Positions 10,074-17,502 of a stretch of DNA of 64,000 nt are shown piece by piece. Positions within the stretch are counted from its first letter, which is position 1, and the number at the start of each line of letters is the position of its first letter. The stretch is from contig NZ_RCCV01000001.1 in NCBI RefSeq assembly GCF_003664255.1, positions 1,426,001 to 1,490,000 on the forward strand. Reading direction: 5' to 3'. This stretch comes from Micromonospora sp. M71_S20. GTDB lineage: Bacteria; Actinomycetota; Actinomycetes; Mycobacteriales; Micromonosporaceae. The translations under genes were made by a program, and so were the position numbers. The notes beneath the pieces are model-generated. The model made no database searches, had not been told where the DNA came from, and was given only the letters and a program-made list of their open reading frames with translations.

Positions 10074-10247
10074 CTCGCCGTTCCTCCCCCGACGGGGGTC
10101 CGCCGGTCAGGCTACTACCGGGCCCGGTAGGAGCCCGGTCATTGAGCGCCCCGGATGTGCGCCGTATTACCCCGCGACCCGGTCCGCGTACCTGGCCGGC
10201 GGCGGGACGCCTCGCGCGCCGGTCGGGCCGGGGCCGCCGGAACCGGT

Positions 10248-10414
10248 GGCGGCTTCAGGCGGCGCGGGCGGTCGTTCCGTCGGCGGCTTCATGCGGCGCG
10301 GGCGGTCCCTCCGGCGGCGGCCCCCGGATGGCGGGAGCGGCCCCTCCGGGGCGGTTTCAGGTGGCGCGGGCGGTCGTTCCGGCGGCGGCTTCAGCTGGCA
10401 CGGGCGGTCGCTTC
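10248..10414. repeat. 34-bp imperfect tandem repeat overlapping the nfi 3' end
   Basis: Units begin at 10248, 10282, 10316 (degenerate), 10350 and 10384, an exact 34-base period. The unit core is GGCGGCTTCAGGCGGCGCGG followed by GCGGTCGTTCC. The last unit contains the stop codon and final codons of the endonuclease V gene, so the downstream non-coding units look like copies of that 3' end. The period is not a multiple of three, so a coding repeat is unlikely. This also describes most of the 10074-10390 gap, where no gene is seen. Confidence 0.8.
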
Positions 10415-11131
10415 GGCGGCGGCCAGGGCGTCGCGGCAGAGCCGGTCGGCGGTCCGGGTGGTCTCCGGCAGCCGGTAGCGCGGCGTCAACGCCAGCACCC
10501 GCACGGTCGCGTCGTCGAGGCTCATCCGGTAGCCGACGCTGACGAAGACCGGCTTCACGCCGTCCCGGGTACGCAGCACCCGACCCACGATCTCGTCCCC
10601 GTCGCGCAACGGCGCCCACGAGCCCCGGCGGTCGGCCGGCGGCGTCCACTCCCCCAGCAGGGGCGTCTTGCCCACACCGATGGCCGGCAGGCCGGTCACC
10701 ACGCCCAGGTGGCAGGCGAGCCCGAACCGGCGCGGATGGGCCAGCCCGTGCCCGTCGCAGACCAGCAGCTCGGGCCGCACGGTCAGCCGGTCGAGCGCGT
10801 CGAGCAGCGCGGGCAGCTCACGGAAGGCGAAGAGCCCCGGGACGTACGCGAACGCGGGCCGGCCCACGCTCACCGCCGAGTCGACCACCGCGAGGGTCCG
10901 GGCGTCCAGCACGGTCACGGCCGCCGCGAGCCGGTCGCCGCTCTCGGCGTATGCCACGTCCAGGCCGGCCACCGTCGCGGGCTCGGCCGGACCGGGTCCG
11001 ACCAGGTCCACCAGCGGCCGCAACCGCTCCTGTACGGCCAGCGCCTCCGCCACGCTGCCCGGCGCGACCGCCCGAGGGTCCGGCGCCCCGGTCGTCCCCA
11101 CCCGCACGGCCCGGGGTTCGCCCGACGTCAC
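10391..11131 (-). CDS. nfi: Endonuclease V (deoxyinosine 3'-endonuclease)
   Basis: Nicks DNA near deoxyinosine and starts repair of deaminated adenine. 246 residues. Active-site acidic residues fit the family: Asp58 in AGLDVAY, Glu105 in [15 protein letters not shown] and Asp126 in [13 protein letters not shown], followed by GVGKTPL. GTG 11131 overlaps the upstream stop by four bases (GTGA), so it is coupled to the small membrane protein. The 3' end is part of a tandem repeat. Confidence 0.93.
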   Translation of the reverse strand: MTSGEPRAVRVGTTGAPDPRAVAPGSVAEALAVQERLRPLVDLVGPGPAEPATVAGLDVAYAESGDRLAAAVTVLDARTLAVVDSAVSVGRPAFAYVPGLFAFRELPALLDALDRLTVRPELLVCDGHGLAHPRRFGLACHLGVVTGLPAIGVGKTPLLGEWTPPADRRGSWAPLRDGDEIVGRVLRTRDGVKPVFVSVGYRMSLDDATVRVLALTPRYRLPETTRTADRLCRDALAAAEATARAS

Positions 11132-11517
11132 GACGCCCCGTCGGTACGCGGCCTGTCGGCGTCCTGCCCGTCGGTACCCGGCTTCCCGGCACCCTCCGGG
11201 CCGACTCGCTGCCGCTCGGCGCCCTGCCCGTGAGCATTCCGCCCGTCGTCGTCCTCGCTGCCGGGATCGCTGACCGCGTCCTTACTGTCGTCGTCCTTAC
11301 TGTCGTCGTCCTTACTGTCGTCGTCCTGGGTGCTGCCGGCTCCCAGAGCGACGGCGAAGGCCACCCCCATCGCGATGCCGACGCCCACACCGGCGGCCCC
11401 GTCCAGTGCGGCCAGGCCGATGGTCAGACCGAGCAGGAGGCCGACCGGCCAGGTCCAGGTGTTGGAACGCCACCTACTAGCGCCGGACGACTTCTGCCCA
11501 TTGTCTGATTCAGCCAT
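11128..11517 (-). CDS. Small membrane protein with DDDSK repeats
   Basis: 129 residues: a polar N-terminus, a Trp-rich then hydrophobic hairpin ([20 protein letters not shown] and [19 protein letters not shown]), then a charged tail with three DDDSK units and Gly/Asp-rich sequence. ATG 11517 lacks a ribosome site, but TACCAT sits six bases upstream on the minus strand, suggesting a leaderless transcript. It is coupled to nfi by a four-base overlap. Function unknown. Confidence 0.65.
   Translation of the reverse strand: MAESDNGQKSSGASRWRSNTWTWPVGLLLGLTIGLAALDGAAGVGVGIAMGVAFAVALGAGSTQDDDSKDDDSKDDDSKDAVSDPGSEDDDGRNAHGQGAERQRVGPEGAGKPGTDGQDADRPRTDGAS
11281..11325. repeat. Three perfect 15-bp tandem repeats inside a coding region
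   Basis: CTTACTGTCGTCGTC occurs three times end to end and encodes the DDDSK units of the minus-strand membrane protein. Being in frame, copy-number change would alter tail length without a frameshift. Confidence 0.95.
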
Positions 11518-11841
11518 TTCGCCATGGTATTCCGGCCCGGCAAGCCAACCTGCATCTGCGCCTCTTTGCGACGGCGGGTTACCAGCCGGCTGGGAGCAGG
11601 AGACGCACCTCGGTTCATAGGTGACCGCTGGTCCAGCAGCACTCGAAGAGCAGGCCCCCCATCCACCGTGTCGCCGCCCGAGCAGGGATCTCCGTCGATG
11701 GAGGAACGAGTTCGACCAGCCGAAGCGCCGGGTAGAGGCATCCCTGGAGAGGGCGGCGGCTCGGTCGACGGAGAGTCAGCCATACCAGCGTCCCGAGTCA
11801 GGGCTCGACGAGCCGCAACAGGTCTCCGCAGCGCGCCAAGC
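11518..11841. other. Gap downstream of the toxin/immunity pair, no gene seen
   Basis: About 320 bases between the candidate immunity gene and the small membrane gene. No frame has a convincing start, ribosome site or actinobacterial codon bias, and base composition is less GC-rich than the flanks. It contains the -10 hexamer of the 11517 gene (11524-11529). It could be a decayed remnant of an older toxin cassette, but no recognisable fragment was found. Confidence 0.4.
11524..11529 (-). promoter_or_regulatory. -10 hexamer TACCAT, leaderless type
   Basis: On the minus strand TACCAT is followed by six bases and then ATG 11517, with no Shine-Dalgarno. This spacing would put the transcript start at the start codon. 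Confidence 0.5.
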
Positions 11842-12294
11842 TCAGGAAGAACTGCTCCCGTCAATCCCCAAGGAAGGATCAGCTGCGGGGTCACCCGCCT
11901 GTTGAAGTTGCTCTTCGAACATTACGAAGGTCTTTCTTCGGATACCTGCTACCAACGCCGACTCGTGCGGCGTGAGCGGCCGCCGCTCGAGGTCCGCCTG
12001 CTCCACGATCGCGTTTACTGTCTCGTAAAGCGCGAAGATCGGGCCGGCGCCGCGAAGGTACCTCCCTCGGTCATGTTCGGTGTACTCGATGAATTCCTTG
12101 CGCGACAACTCCTCGATCTCATCGCCGCCGACAAGGAGAATCTTCCTGACGAGATCGTCGGCTCGTTCCCAGCCGCCATCAGCTTTCGAAAGCTTCCATC
12201 CGATCACATGGCCCACTTCATCAGCCACCAGCTTGACCGGAGTCTCGTAGTAGCTGAAGAAGGCCGGGAGACTGCCCGGAGGTCGGTGGCTCAC
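11842..12294 (-). CDS. Candidate immunity protein of the adjacent toxin
   Basis: 150 residues, family not recognised. GTG 12294 overlaps the toxin stop by four bases (GTGA), so it is made right after the toxin tip, the classic place for an immunity gene. The N-terminal part is soluble and mixed (FFSYYETPVKLVADEVGHVI), the middle is acidic and helical (DEIEELSRKEFIEYTEHDRG), and the tail ends in GSSSS. No signal or membrane segment. Base composition is AT-richer than surrounding genes, as in the toxin C-terminus, suggesting they moved together. The immunity role is inferred from position. Confidence 0.7.
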   Translation of the reverse strand: MSHRPPGSLPAFFSYYETPVKLVADEVGHVIGWKLSKADGGWERADDLVRKILLVGGDEIEELSRKEFIEYTEHDRGRYLRGAGPIFALYETVNAIVEQADLERRPLTPHESALVAGIRRKTFVMFEEQLQQAGDPAADPSLGIDGSSSS

Positions 12295-15200
12295 CGCTCC
12301 CCCCCTCCTTCCTGGTGGCGCTCTAGGGCGAGCCGAAACGCCTCCTGCCCCTTCAGAGCGAGTCCGTCCCTGATTGCCAACTCTCTTGTCGTCAAGGGAC
12401 GACCTTGCGATTCTGCCATGACATCAAGGTCCCTGCGCACCTCGTAAAGCGCGTGCTCCCACTCTGCCACCTCATCCAACGCAAGGAGTTGCAGGCGAAG
12501 TTCCGCGATGTGACCATTTGACAGCCGCAAACTTAACAGCACATCTCGGTACCCGCTCAACTGGGGTCCGAGGAAACGATCCTTTTTAGCTATCACCTCG
12601 ACGTCGGGATCCTGACCGATTCGCGAGAGGGTCTGATACAGGTCGCTCAGGCTGTCGAACTGGATCCTGGCTCCGGCGAGATCTTTTAGAGACGAAACAT
12701 CGTTCCCATATTCACCTATCTTGTCGAGTACGCGCTGATGGTCCTTGGGCTTCTCGCGCCAGCTTGCCAGACCACGCTCGCCGGCCATTCGTACCGCCAG
12801 TTCGTTGAGTTCCAGTTGAGCCGCCGAGGCTTCTCTGTAGAGATTGCTGAGGTAGTCCAACCGATAGTTCTCGTCTTCCTTTCGGGAAGGGTCGAAGCCG
12901 GGCTGGTGGACCTTTCGCTTCCGAGGACTGACCGAGTCGCTGAGCGCCTTCAGCTCGTCACTCAAAGATCCCTCAGGCGGCCGCACCTCTACGGCGGGCA
13001 CCGCTTCGAGACCGGACTTCTCGATGTGATCCAAGACCGACCCGAGGACGTTGACCGCCTGTTGCTGACTGGCGAGATGATGCAGCGTCACGGGACGAGC
13101 CGTCAGGGAAGTGGCCAACTCAGGCGTAGCGAGGACCATCCGCGCCAGGTCAGGTCGCTGCGCCAACTGTCGGACGAGGTTCTCGGCCAACATCGGCTCG
13201 TCCTTGGGCGGCTGCCGCCACGTCTCGTCCAGCATCCGCTGCACGCGTGGATCCGCGAACAGCCGTGCCACGTCTTCGGCGCCCGCGTCGTCAAGTCGCG
13301 GTACGAGTCGCCGGAGTGTCGGGGGGTCTACGCCGGCCGCCACCTCGGCCGGCGTCACGCCGGCGGCGAAGACCCGTTCCAGGTCGGACTCTGCGGCCAG
13401 GATCGCGCCGACGGCAACCGGGTTCCCCGCCCGGTCCGCCTGCGCGCGTTCCCGCGCCGCCCGAAGGTCCTCGGACGGTGTGTCGCTGCGTTCGGGAGCC
13501 GGTTCTGCCTCGTCGGACTGTCGTGGGAGCCCTGGTGGCATCGACCCGTCGGACGGAGCTGAGCCCGGCCCGTCCAGCAGGTGCATGCGGTTGAGGAACA
13601 GTTCGCCGTAACCCTGGTCGGTTTCGACGGGTGGGTACTCCGGCAGGTCCGGTCGCTGGCTGAACCGCCCCCGCCGCAGTCCACCCAGCGGCATCGGTCT
13701 GCCGTCCGAGCCGATCACCAGGACCTCGGTGTCGACGGCGTTGTGCGGATGCGGGAGGCCGTGGTGCCGGTACAGGGGTGTCGTCGACACGGTGCCGGTC
13801 TGCGGGTCGAGGTAGAGGATGGTGCCGTTCTGGTTGAGGGCGACCCAGATGTGGGAACCGCCCTGCTCCCAGTTGTTGATGACGAAGGCGAAGCTGCCGT
13901 GGCCGCCGAGGCGAAGCTGGTCGTGCAGGTTGCGGTATCCCGTGTCGATGGCCCGCTGCCGCTCAACACCCTGGATGTCCTCGGTCGGCTGGCAGAGGCG
14001 CTGGAAACGGCCTCCGGTGATGTCCTCCACCCGCCCGATGCCGTCGCGTTCGCCGTTGATGGGGCACGTGATGTCGCCGGCCAGGTAGGCGTCGAAGGTG
14101 CGGGGAGCGGCCACCCGGGGGCGACCGTGCATCCAGGTGTCGAACATCGACAGGGTGCAGTCGATGCAGTTGATGCCGCGGGTCGGGTCGGCCTGCGGTC
14201 CGCCGTCGTTGACCAACCCGAACCAGCCGCCCACTCGCGGGTCGGCGTTGCGCCGGACGCTCCCGTCGGGTTCTCGGGGCAACTGCCGTTCGATGTCGGT
14301 CTGGTGCAGGGCCAGCGGCGGACGCAGACCGCCGGGCCGGCCGTAGTTCCGGGACCGGTCGATCGGCGGCGGGTAGTCGTCGCCTGTCAAGGCCGAGCGG
14401 TCGCCGGTCTCCACGGCACCGTATGCCAGGTCGCCGACGTCGTCGTTGATCCGGCGGAAGTCCGCACCATCGACGGCGACGACGCCTGGGGCGGCTGCTC
14501 CGGCGAGGACCGCTTCTGCCAGATCCCTCTGCTGGTGACACCAGCGCTCCCGGTCACGGGCCCCCAGAAAGTAGCGCTCGGCGGCAGCGCGATGCCCGGC
14601 CTGCGCCAGGCGACGGCCCTCGCTGACCAGCCACCGGGCTTCGTCGTAGCTCCGATCTGCGGCCTGACGCAGTCGCGCCGCGCTGTCCAGACGGCGGTTC
14701 TCCTCATGAGTCCTGCGCTGGAACTCGAAGTGCCCCCGGTAGCGGCGCCGCTCGAACGCGTCCTGGTCCGCGGCCCATCTGGCGGCGTACCACTCCGGCG
14801 TGCGCGGACGCGGAGGTGGCTGCCCTGTGGCTCTTGACGGGTGTGGCACCGCCTCGGGCGTCCGGTCTGTCGGTGACGGGACCACAGGCGTCCCCGGCCC
14901 CACGTCTGGGACGCGCGATGAGCCCACCTTCGGCCCTGCGGTTCTCGTCGTCGTCTCACCGGACGCTGCCGGCCCCGTAGCGGTGACCGGGGACGCCTGC
15001 GCCGAGATCCCGGCGAGCGGTGGGTTCGCTGCTGAACCGTGGGGCGCTGGTCCCCCGGTCGTCGGCGGGTTGGTTGCCGCGACGCCGGTGTTCTGCGCGG
15101 CCAGCCCGGAACCGGGCACCGATTCGTTGACGGGACCAGGGACCACCGACGGGGCATGAGCAACTGTCGAAGGTGCGGCAGGCGCGACTGAGGAGAGCGT

Positions 15201-16652
15201 CGGGTCGAGCGGAGCCCTGGGCGCCTCGGCTTGCGACGCCGGGAATACGGACCGATTCCCGGGGTCGACGCCGGGTGGGGGCGGTGGAGCGGTTCGTGCT
15301 TCCGCGGGCACACCCTCAACCGCCGGGCTGACCGCATGGGCGGCGGAGACCGAGTCGGAAACCTGAGACGGCGTACTGGACGAGGCCACGCGCTGCTCGG
15401 GAATCCGGCTGTCGGACTCGGGTGCACCAGCGTCCGAAGACGTTGGCGTCGCGGTCGCCGCCCTCGCCTCGACTGGCGTGTCGACCCCGACGGCAGGCAC
15501 CGATCGGGGCGTCTCCGCGTCGAGCGTCGAGAGCGCGTGGCGGGACGCCTCCACACCCGGCATCGAACCTGCGATTGGGGTCGAGGGTTGCGTGGGAGCC
15601 CCACTGTCCACCGAGATGGAGGGCATCCCGGCCAGGGCGCTCATCTGGCCGTTGAGCCGTGCCTGCAACGCCGCGTCGGCCTGCGCGGTGGCGGAACCCC
15701 GGACGCCGGAGGCGGCCGCGCGGGCCGCGTCCTCCACGGAGGTCAGCCCTTGGCCGGTGGCGAGGCTCGCGGCCTGATCGGCCATCACCTCGCCGGCCAT
15801 CTCGCGGCCGAAGTGCTCCCCGATCCGGGCGCCCCGGCCGGTGGCGTGCCGCCCGAGGCCGGCCAGCGGCGCGACCGCCCCGCCGGCCATACCGCCGAGC
15901 GCCGTGGTGCCCAGCTCCGTCACGTCCAGCCCGTGCCGGCGGCCGGTCGAGTTCTGGTACGCCTGGGTGGCGAGGTTGATGCCGCTCTCCTCGGCCGCCT
16001 CGGACACCCCGCTCAGCGCCGCGCGGCGGCTGAACCCCCGCACACCGCCCTTCGTGACCTCCTTCGCCGCCCGCTCGCCGGCCTCCTTCAGCCCCTGCCT
16101 GAGCGACTTGCGGGCCAGTTGCGCCATCAGCCGCTTGAAGATCTGCTGCACGATCAGCCTGGTGGCGGTGATCGCCGCCCCGGCGGCGGGCGAGGCCGCG
16201 CCCGCGGTGAGCACGGTCGCGACGGCCAGTGACAGCAGTTCGATCACCAGGATGCCCAGCTCGATCCAGACCTCGAGCTTGGCGCCCTCGATGTCGCAGC
16301 CACACTCCTCCACCAGCCGACCCAGCTCGGTGCTGACGGCGAGCAGCACGGGCAACGGCGCCTCGTCGCCCTCCGCCACCCGACGCCAGGCGGTGTCGAA
16401 AGCGGCAGCGACCGCCCCGACGCCGCCGTACCCGCTGCGCACCTCGCCGGCGGCGGCAACGGCGTCGACACGCGGCCCGGCCAGCGCGGCGGCGACCGCG
16501 TACCACTGGTCCGCGAGTTCCCAGACCGCGCGTTCGTTGCCCTCCGGCCACTCGACACCGATGACCCAGTCCAGGGCCTCGTAGACCCAGCCGGGCAACT
16601 GCCAGGGCGAGTAGTCGAGCGGGTGCGGGACGGGGCTCGGCAACACACTCAT
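12291..16652 (-). CDS. Polymorphic toxin: WXG-like N-terminus, Tox-PL domain and RelA/SpoT-like C-terminal domain
   Basis: 1453 residues from ATG 16652 (GGAG six bases upstream). Residues 1-340 are a helical WXG100/CpnT-like N-terminal module with the typical SPVPHPLDYSPWQLPGWV start and hydrophobic helices near 127-168, a mark of type VII-linked toxins. Residues 340-620 are a Pro/Ser/Ala/Thr linker, then a coiled-coil-like stretch to 720. Residues 800-980 match the papain-fold Tox-PL glutamine deamidase type: Cys829 in GINCIDCT, His934 in GGSHIWVAL, Asp949 in YLDPQTG. Residues 1260-1410 resemble a RelA/SpoT nucleotide pyrophosphokinase: R1299-x-K1301, KDLAGARI (Asp1324), SGYRD (Tyr1368) and AELRLQL with Glu1384 aligning with the catalytic Glu, then WEHAL. 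The likely immunity gene overlaps its stop. Activities are inferred from motifs. Confidence 0.88.
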   Translation of the reverse strand: MSVLPSPVPHPLDYSPWQLPGWVYEALDWVIGVEWPEGNERAVWELADQWYAVAAALAGPRVDAVAAAGEVRSGYGGVGAVAAAFDTAWRRVAEGDEAPLPVLLAVSTELGRLVEECGCDIEGAKLEVWIELGILVIELLSLAVATVLTAGAASPAAGAAITATRLIVQQIFKRLMAQLARKSLRQGLKEAGERAAKEVTKGGVRGFSRRAALSGVSEAAEESGINLATQAYQNSTGRRHGLDVTELGTTALGGMAGGAVAPLAGLGRHATGRGARIGEHFGREMAGEVMADQAASLATGQGLTSVEDAARAAASGVRGSATAQADAALQARLNGQMSALAGMPSISVDSGAPTQPSTPIAGSMPGVEASRHALSTLDAETPRSVPAVGVDTPVEARAATATPTSSDAGAPESDSRIPEQRVASSSTPSQVSDSVSAAHAVSPAVEGVPAEARTAPPPPPGVDPGNRSVFPASQAEAPRAPLDPTLSSVAPAAPSTVAHAPSVVPGPVNESVPGSGLAAQNTGVAATNPPTTGGPAPHGSAANPPLAGISAQASPVTATGPAASGETTTRTAGPKVGSSRVPDVGPGTPVVPSPTDRTPEAVPHPSRATGQPPPRPRTPEWYAARWAADQDAFERRRYRGHFEFQRRTHEENRRLDSAARLRQAADRSYDEARWLVSEGRRLAQAGHRAAAERYFLGARDRERWCHQQRDLAEAVLAGAAAPGVVAVDGADFRRINDDVGDLAYGAVETGDRSALTGDDYPPPIDRSRNYGRPGGLRPPLALHQTDIERQLPREPDGSVRRNADPRVGGWFGLVNDGGPQADPTRGINCIDCTLSMFDTWMHGRPRVAAPRTFDAYLAGDITCPINGERDGIGRVEDITGGRFQRLCQPTEDIQGVERQRAIDTGYRNLHDQLRLGGHGSFAFVINNWEQGGSHIWVALNQNGTILYLDPQTGTVSTTPLYRHHGLPHPHNAVDTEVLVIGSDGRPMPLGGLRRGRFSQRPDLPEYPPVETDQGYGELFLNRMHLLDGPGSAPSDGSMPPGLPRQSDEAEPAPERSDTPSEDLRAARERAQADRAGNPVAVGAILAAESDLERVFAAGVTPAEVAAGVDPPTLRRLVPRLDDAGAEDVARLFADPRVQRMLDETWRQPPKDEPMLAENLVRQLAQRPDLARMVLATPELATSLTARPVTLHHLASQQQAVNVLGSVLDHIEKSGLEAVPAVEVRPPEGSLSDELKALSDSVSPRKRKVHQPGFDPSRKEDENYRLDYLSNLYREASAAQLELNELAVRMAGERGLASWREKPKDHQRVLDKIGEYGNDVSSLKDLAGARIQFDSLSDLYQTLSRIGQDPDVEVIAKKDRFLGPQLSGYRDVLLSLRLSNGHIAELRLQLLALDEVAEWEHALYEVRRDLDVMAESQGRPLTTRELAIRDGLALKGQEAFRLALERHQEGGGER

Positions 16653-16670
16653 CCGGGTCTCCTCAGCGGA

Positions 16671-17012
16671 TCAGCGCTGCTGGTGCCGGTCGCCGACGCG
16701 GCCGAGCCGACCCGCACCCGCCGCGTCCGCCCGCAGGTTGGCGTCCACCGACCGGACCACGTCCGCGCCGAGGCCCTCCAGGTGCCGACCCACGCCCTCC
16801 CACGTGCGCAGGACCAGCTCCTCAAAGCCGCGGTACTTCTGCTCGAACGCGGCCCCGATGTCGTCCTTGCCCCAGGGCGACCGGTCGCTCACCGCCGCGA
16901 TGGCGCCGCCCACCTGGCGGCGACGTGCCGTGATCGCCTCACCGGAGAGCGAAAGGTCGACGCCCCCGCGCCGGGCCCGCTGCGGGTCGAGCCAGAGCTG
17001 ACCGTCCATCAC
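16671..17012 (-). CDS. WXG100/ESX-like small secreted-partner protein
   Basis: 113 residues, mostly helical. It carries a W-G type turn (SPWGKDDIGAAFEQKY) between two helices, as in actinobacterial WXG100-like proteins that escort type VII substrates, with a C-terminal Arg-rich end. GTG 17012 overlaps the upstream stop (GTGA); ATG 17009 is an alternative. It ends 18 bases before the toxin start, so it is in the same transcript and is the likely pairing partner of the toxin N-terminus. Confidence 0.75.
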   Translation of the reverse strand: MMDGQLWLDPQRARRGGVDLSLSGEAITARRRQVGGAIAAVSDRSPWGKDDIGAAFEQKYRGFEELVLRTWEGVGRHLEGLGADVVRSVDANLRADAAGAGRLGRVGDRHQQR

Positions 17013-17461
17013 TCGCCCCGGCGCAGCACGGCGTCGGCCCGGCCCAGCAACGAACCGAAGTCACCCGTACGCAGGAAGTCAGTCGCCCCGGAGCCGGCGG
17101 GTAGGTAGCCGGCCACGAGTTCCTGGGTGGCCGCGACCGCCGCAGCGCCGGCCCGGTGGACGGTGGTGGTGATCTTCCGGCTCAACGCCTTGGCGTCCCG
17201 GTCCTGAAAGACGGAGGGGTGCAGCTCGACCGAGATCACCTCGCCCCGGGCACCGGCGGTGGCGGTCACCTGACCGTCCTCGGAGCGCTCGGTCACCCGT
17301 AGCTCGGCGAGCCGACCCTGCAGCTCATCCAGACCGGACCTCAGTCGCTGGTAGTCCCCGTACACCTCGTCGAACCGCGCCCGCAGCGCGCGGTTGGCGT
17401 CGCGGTCCACACTCTCGGCCAACGCCACCCTCCCCCGGTTACCGTCGGTAGGGCGAACCAT
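17009..17461 (-). CDS. YbaB/EbfC-family protein of a toxin operon
   Basis: About 150 residues. It has an N-terminal coiled coil (RALRARFDEVYGDYQRLRSG) then the EbfC-like core (GQVTATAGARGEVISVELHP) and a C-terminal helix. Housekeeping EbfC binds DNA, but members next to WXG100 toxins are common in actinobacteria and probably act in the secretion or assembly operon. The start is uncertain: ATG 17461 has no ribosome site, while GTG and TTG codons 27-33 bases downstream follow a GGGGGAGG. It is the first gene of the toxin operon and is coupled to the WXG protein. Confidence 0.75.
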   Translation of the reverse strand: MVRPTDGNRGRVALAESVDRDANRALRARFDEVYGDYQRLRSGLDELQGRLAELRVTERSEDGQVTATAGARGEVISVELHPSVFQDRDAKALSRKITTTVHRAGAAAVAATQELVAGYLPAGSGATDFLRTGDFGSLLGRADAVLRRGE

Positions 17462-17490
17462 ACCGGGCGCCACGAATCCGTGGGGTCCGG

Positions 17491-17496
17491 TACTTT
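17491..17496 (+). promoter_or_regulatory. -10 hexamer TACTTT, leaderless type
   Basis: TACTTT is followed by six bases (CAAGCC) and then GTG 17503, without a Shine-Dalgarno. It drives the deaminase/SUKH-3 gene divergently from the toxin operon. Confidence 0.5.
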
Positions 17497-17502
17497 CAAG
17501 CC

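Noticed and set aside
11524..12447. 307-codon plus-strand frame across the immunity gene
   Set aside because: Runs antisense through two coupled minus-strand genes and has no ribosome site or recognisable domain.
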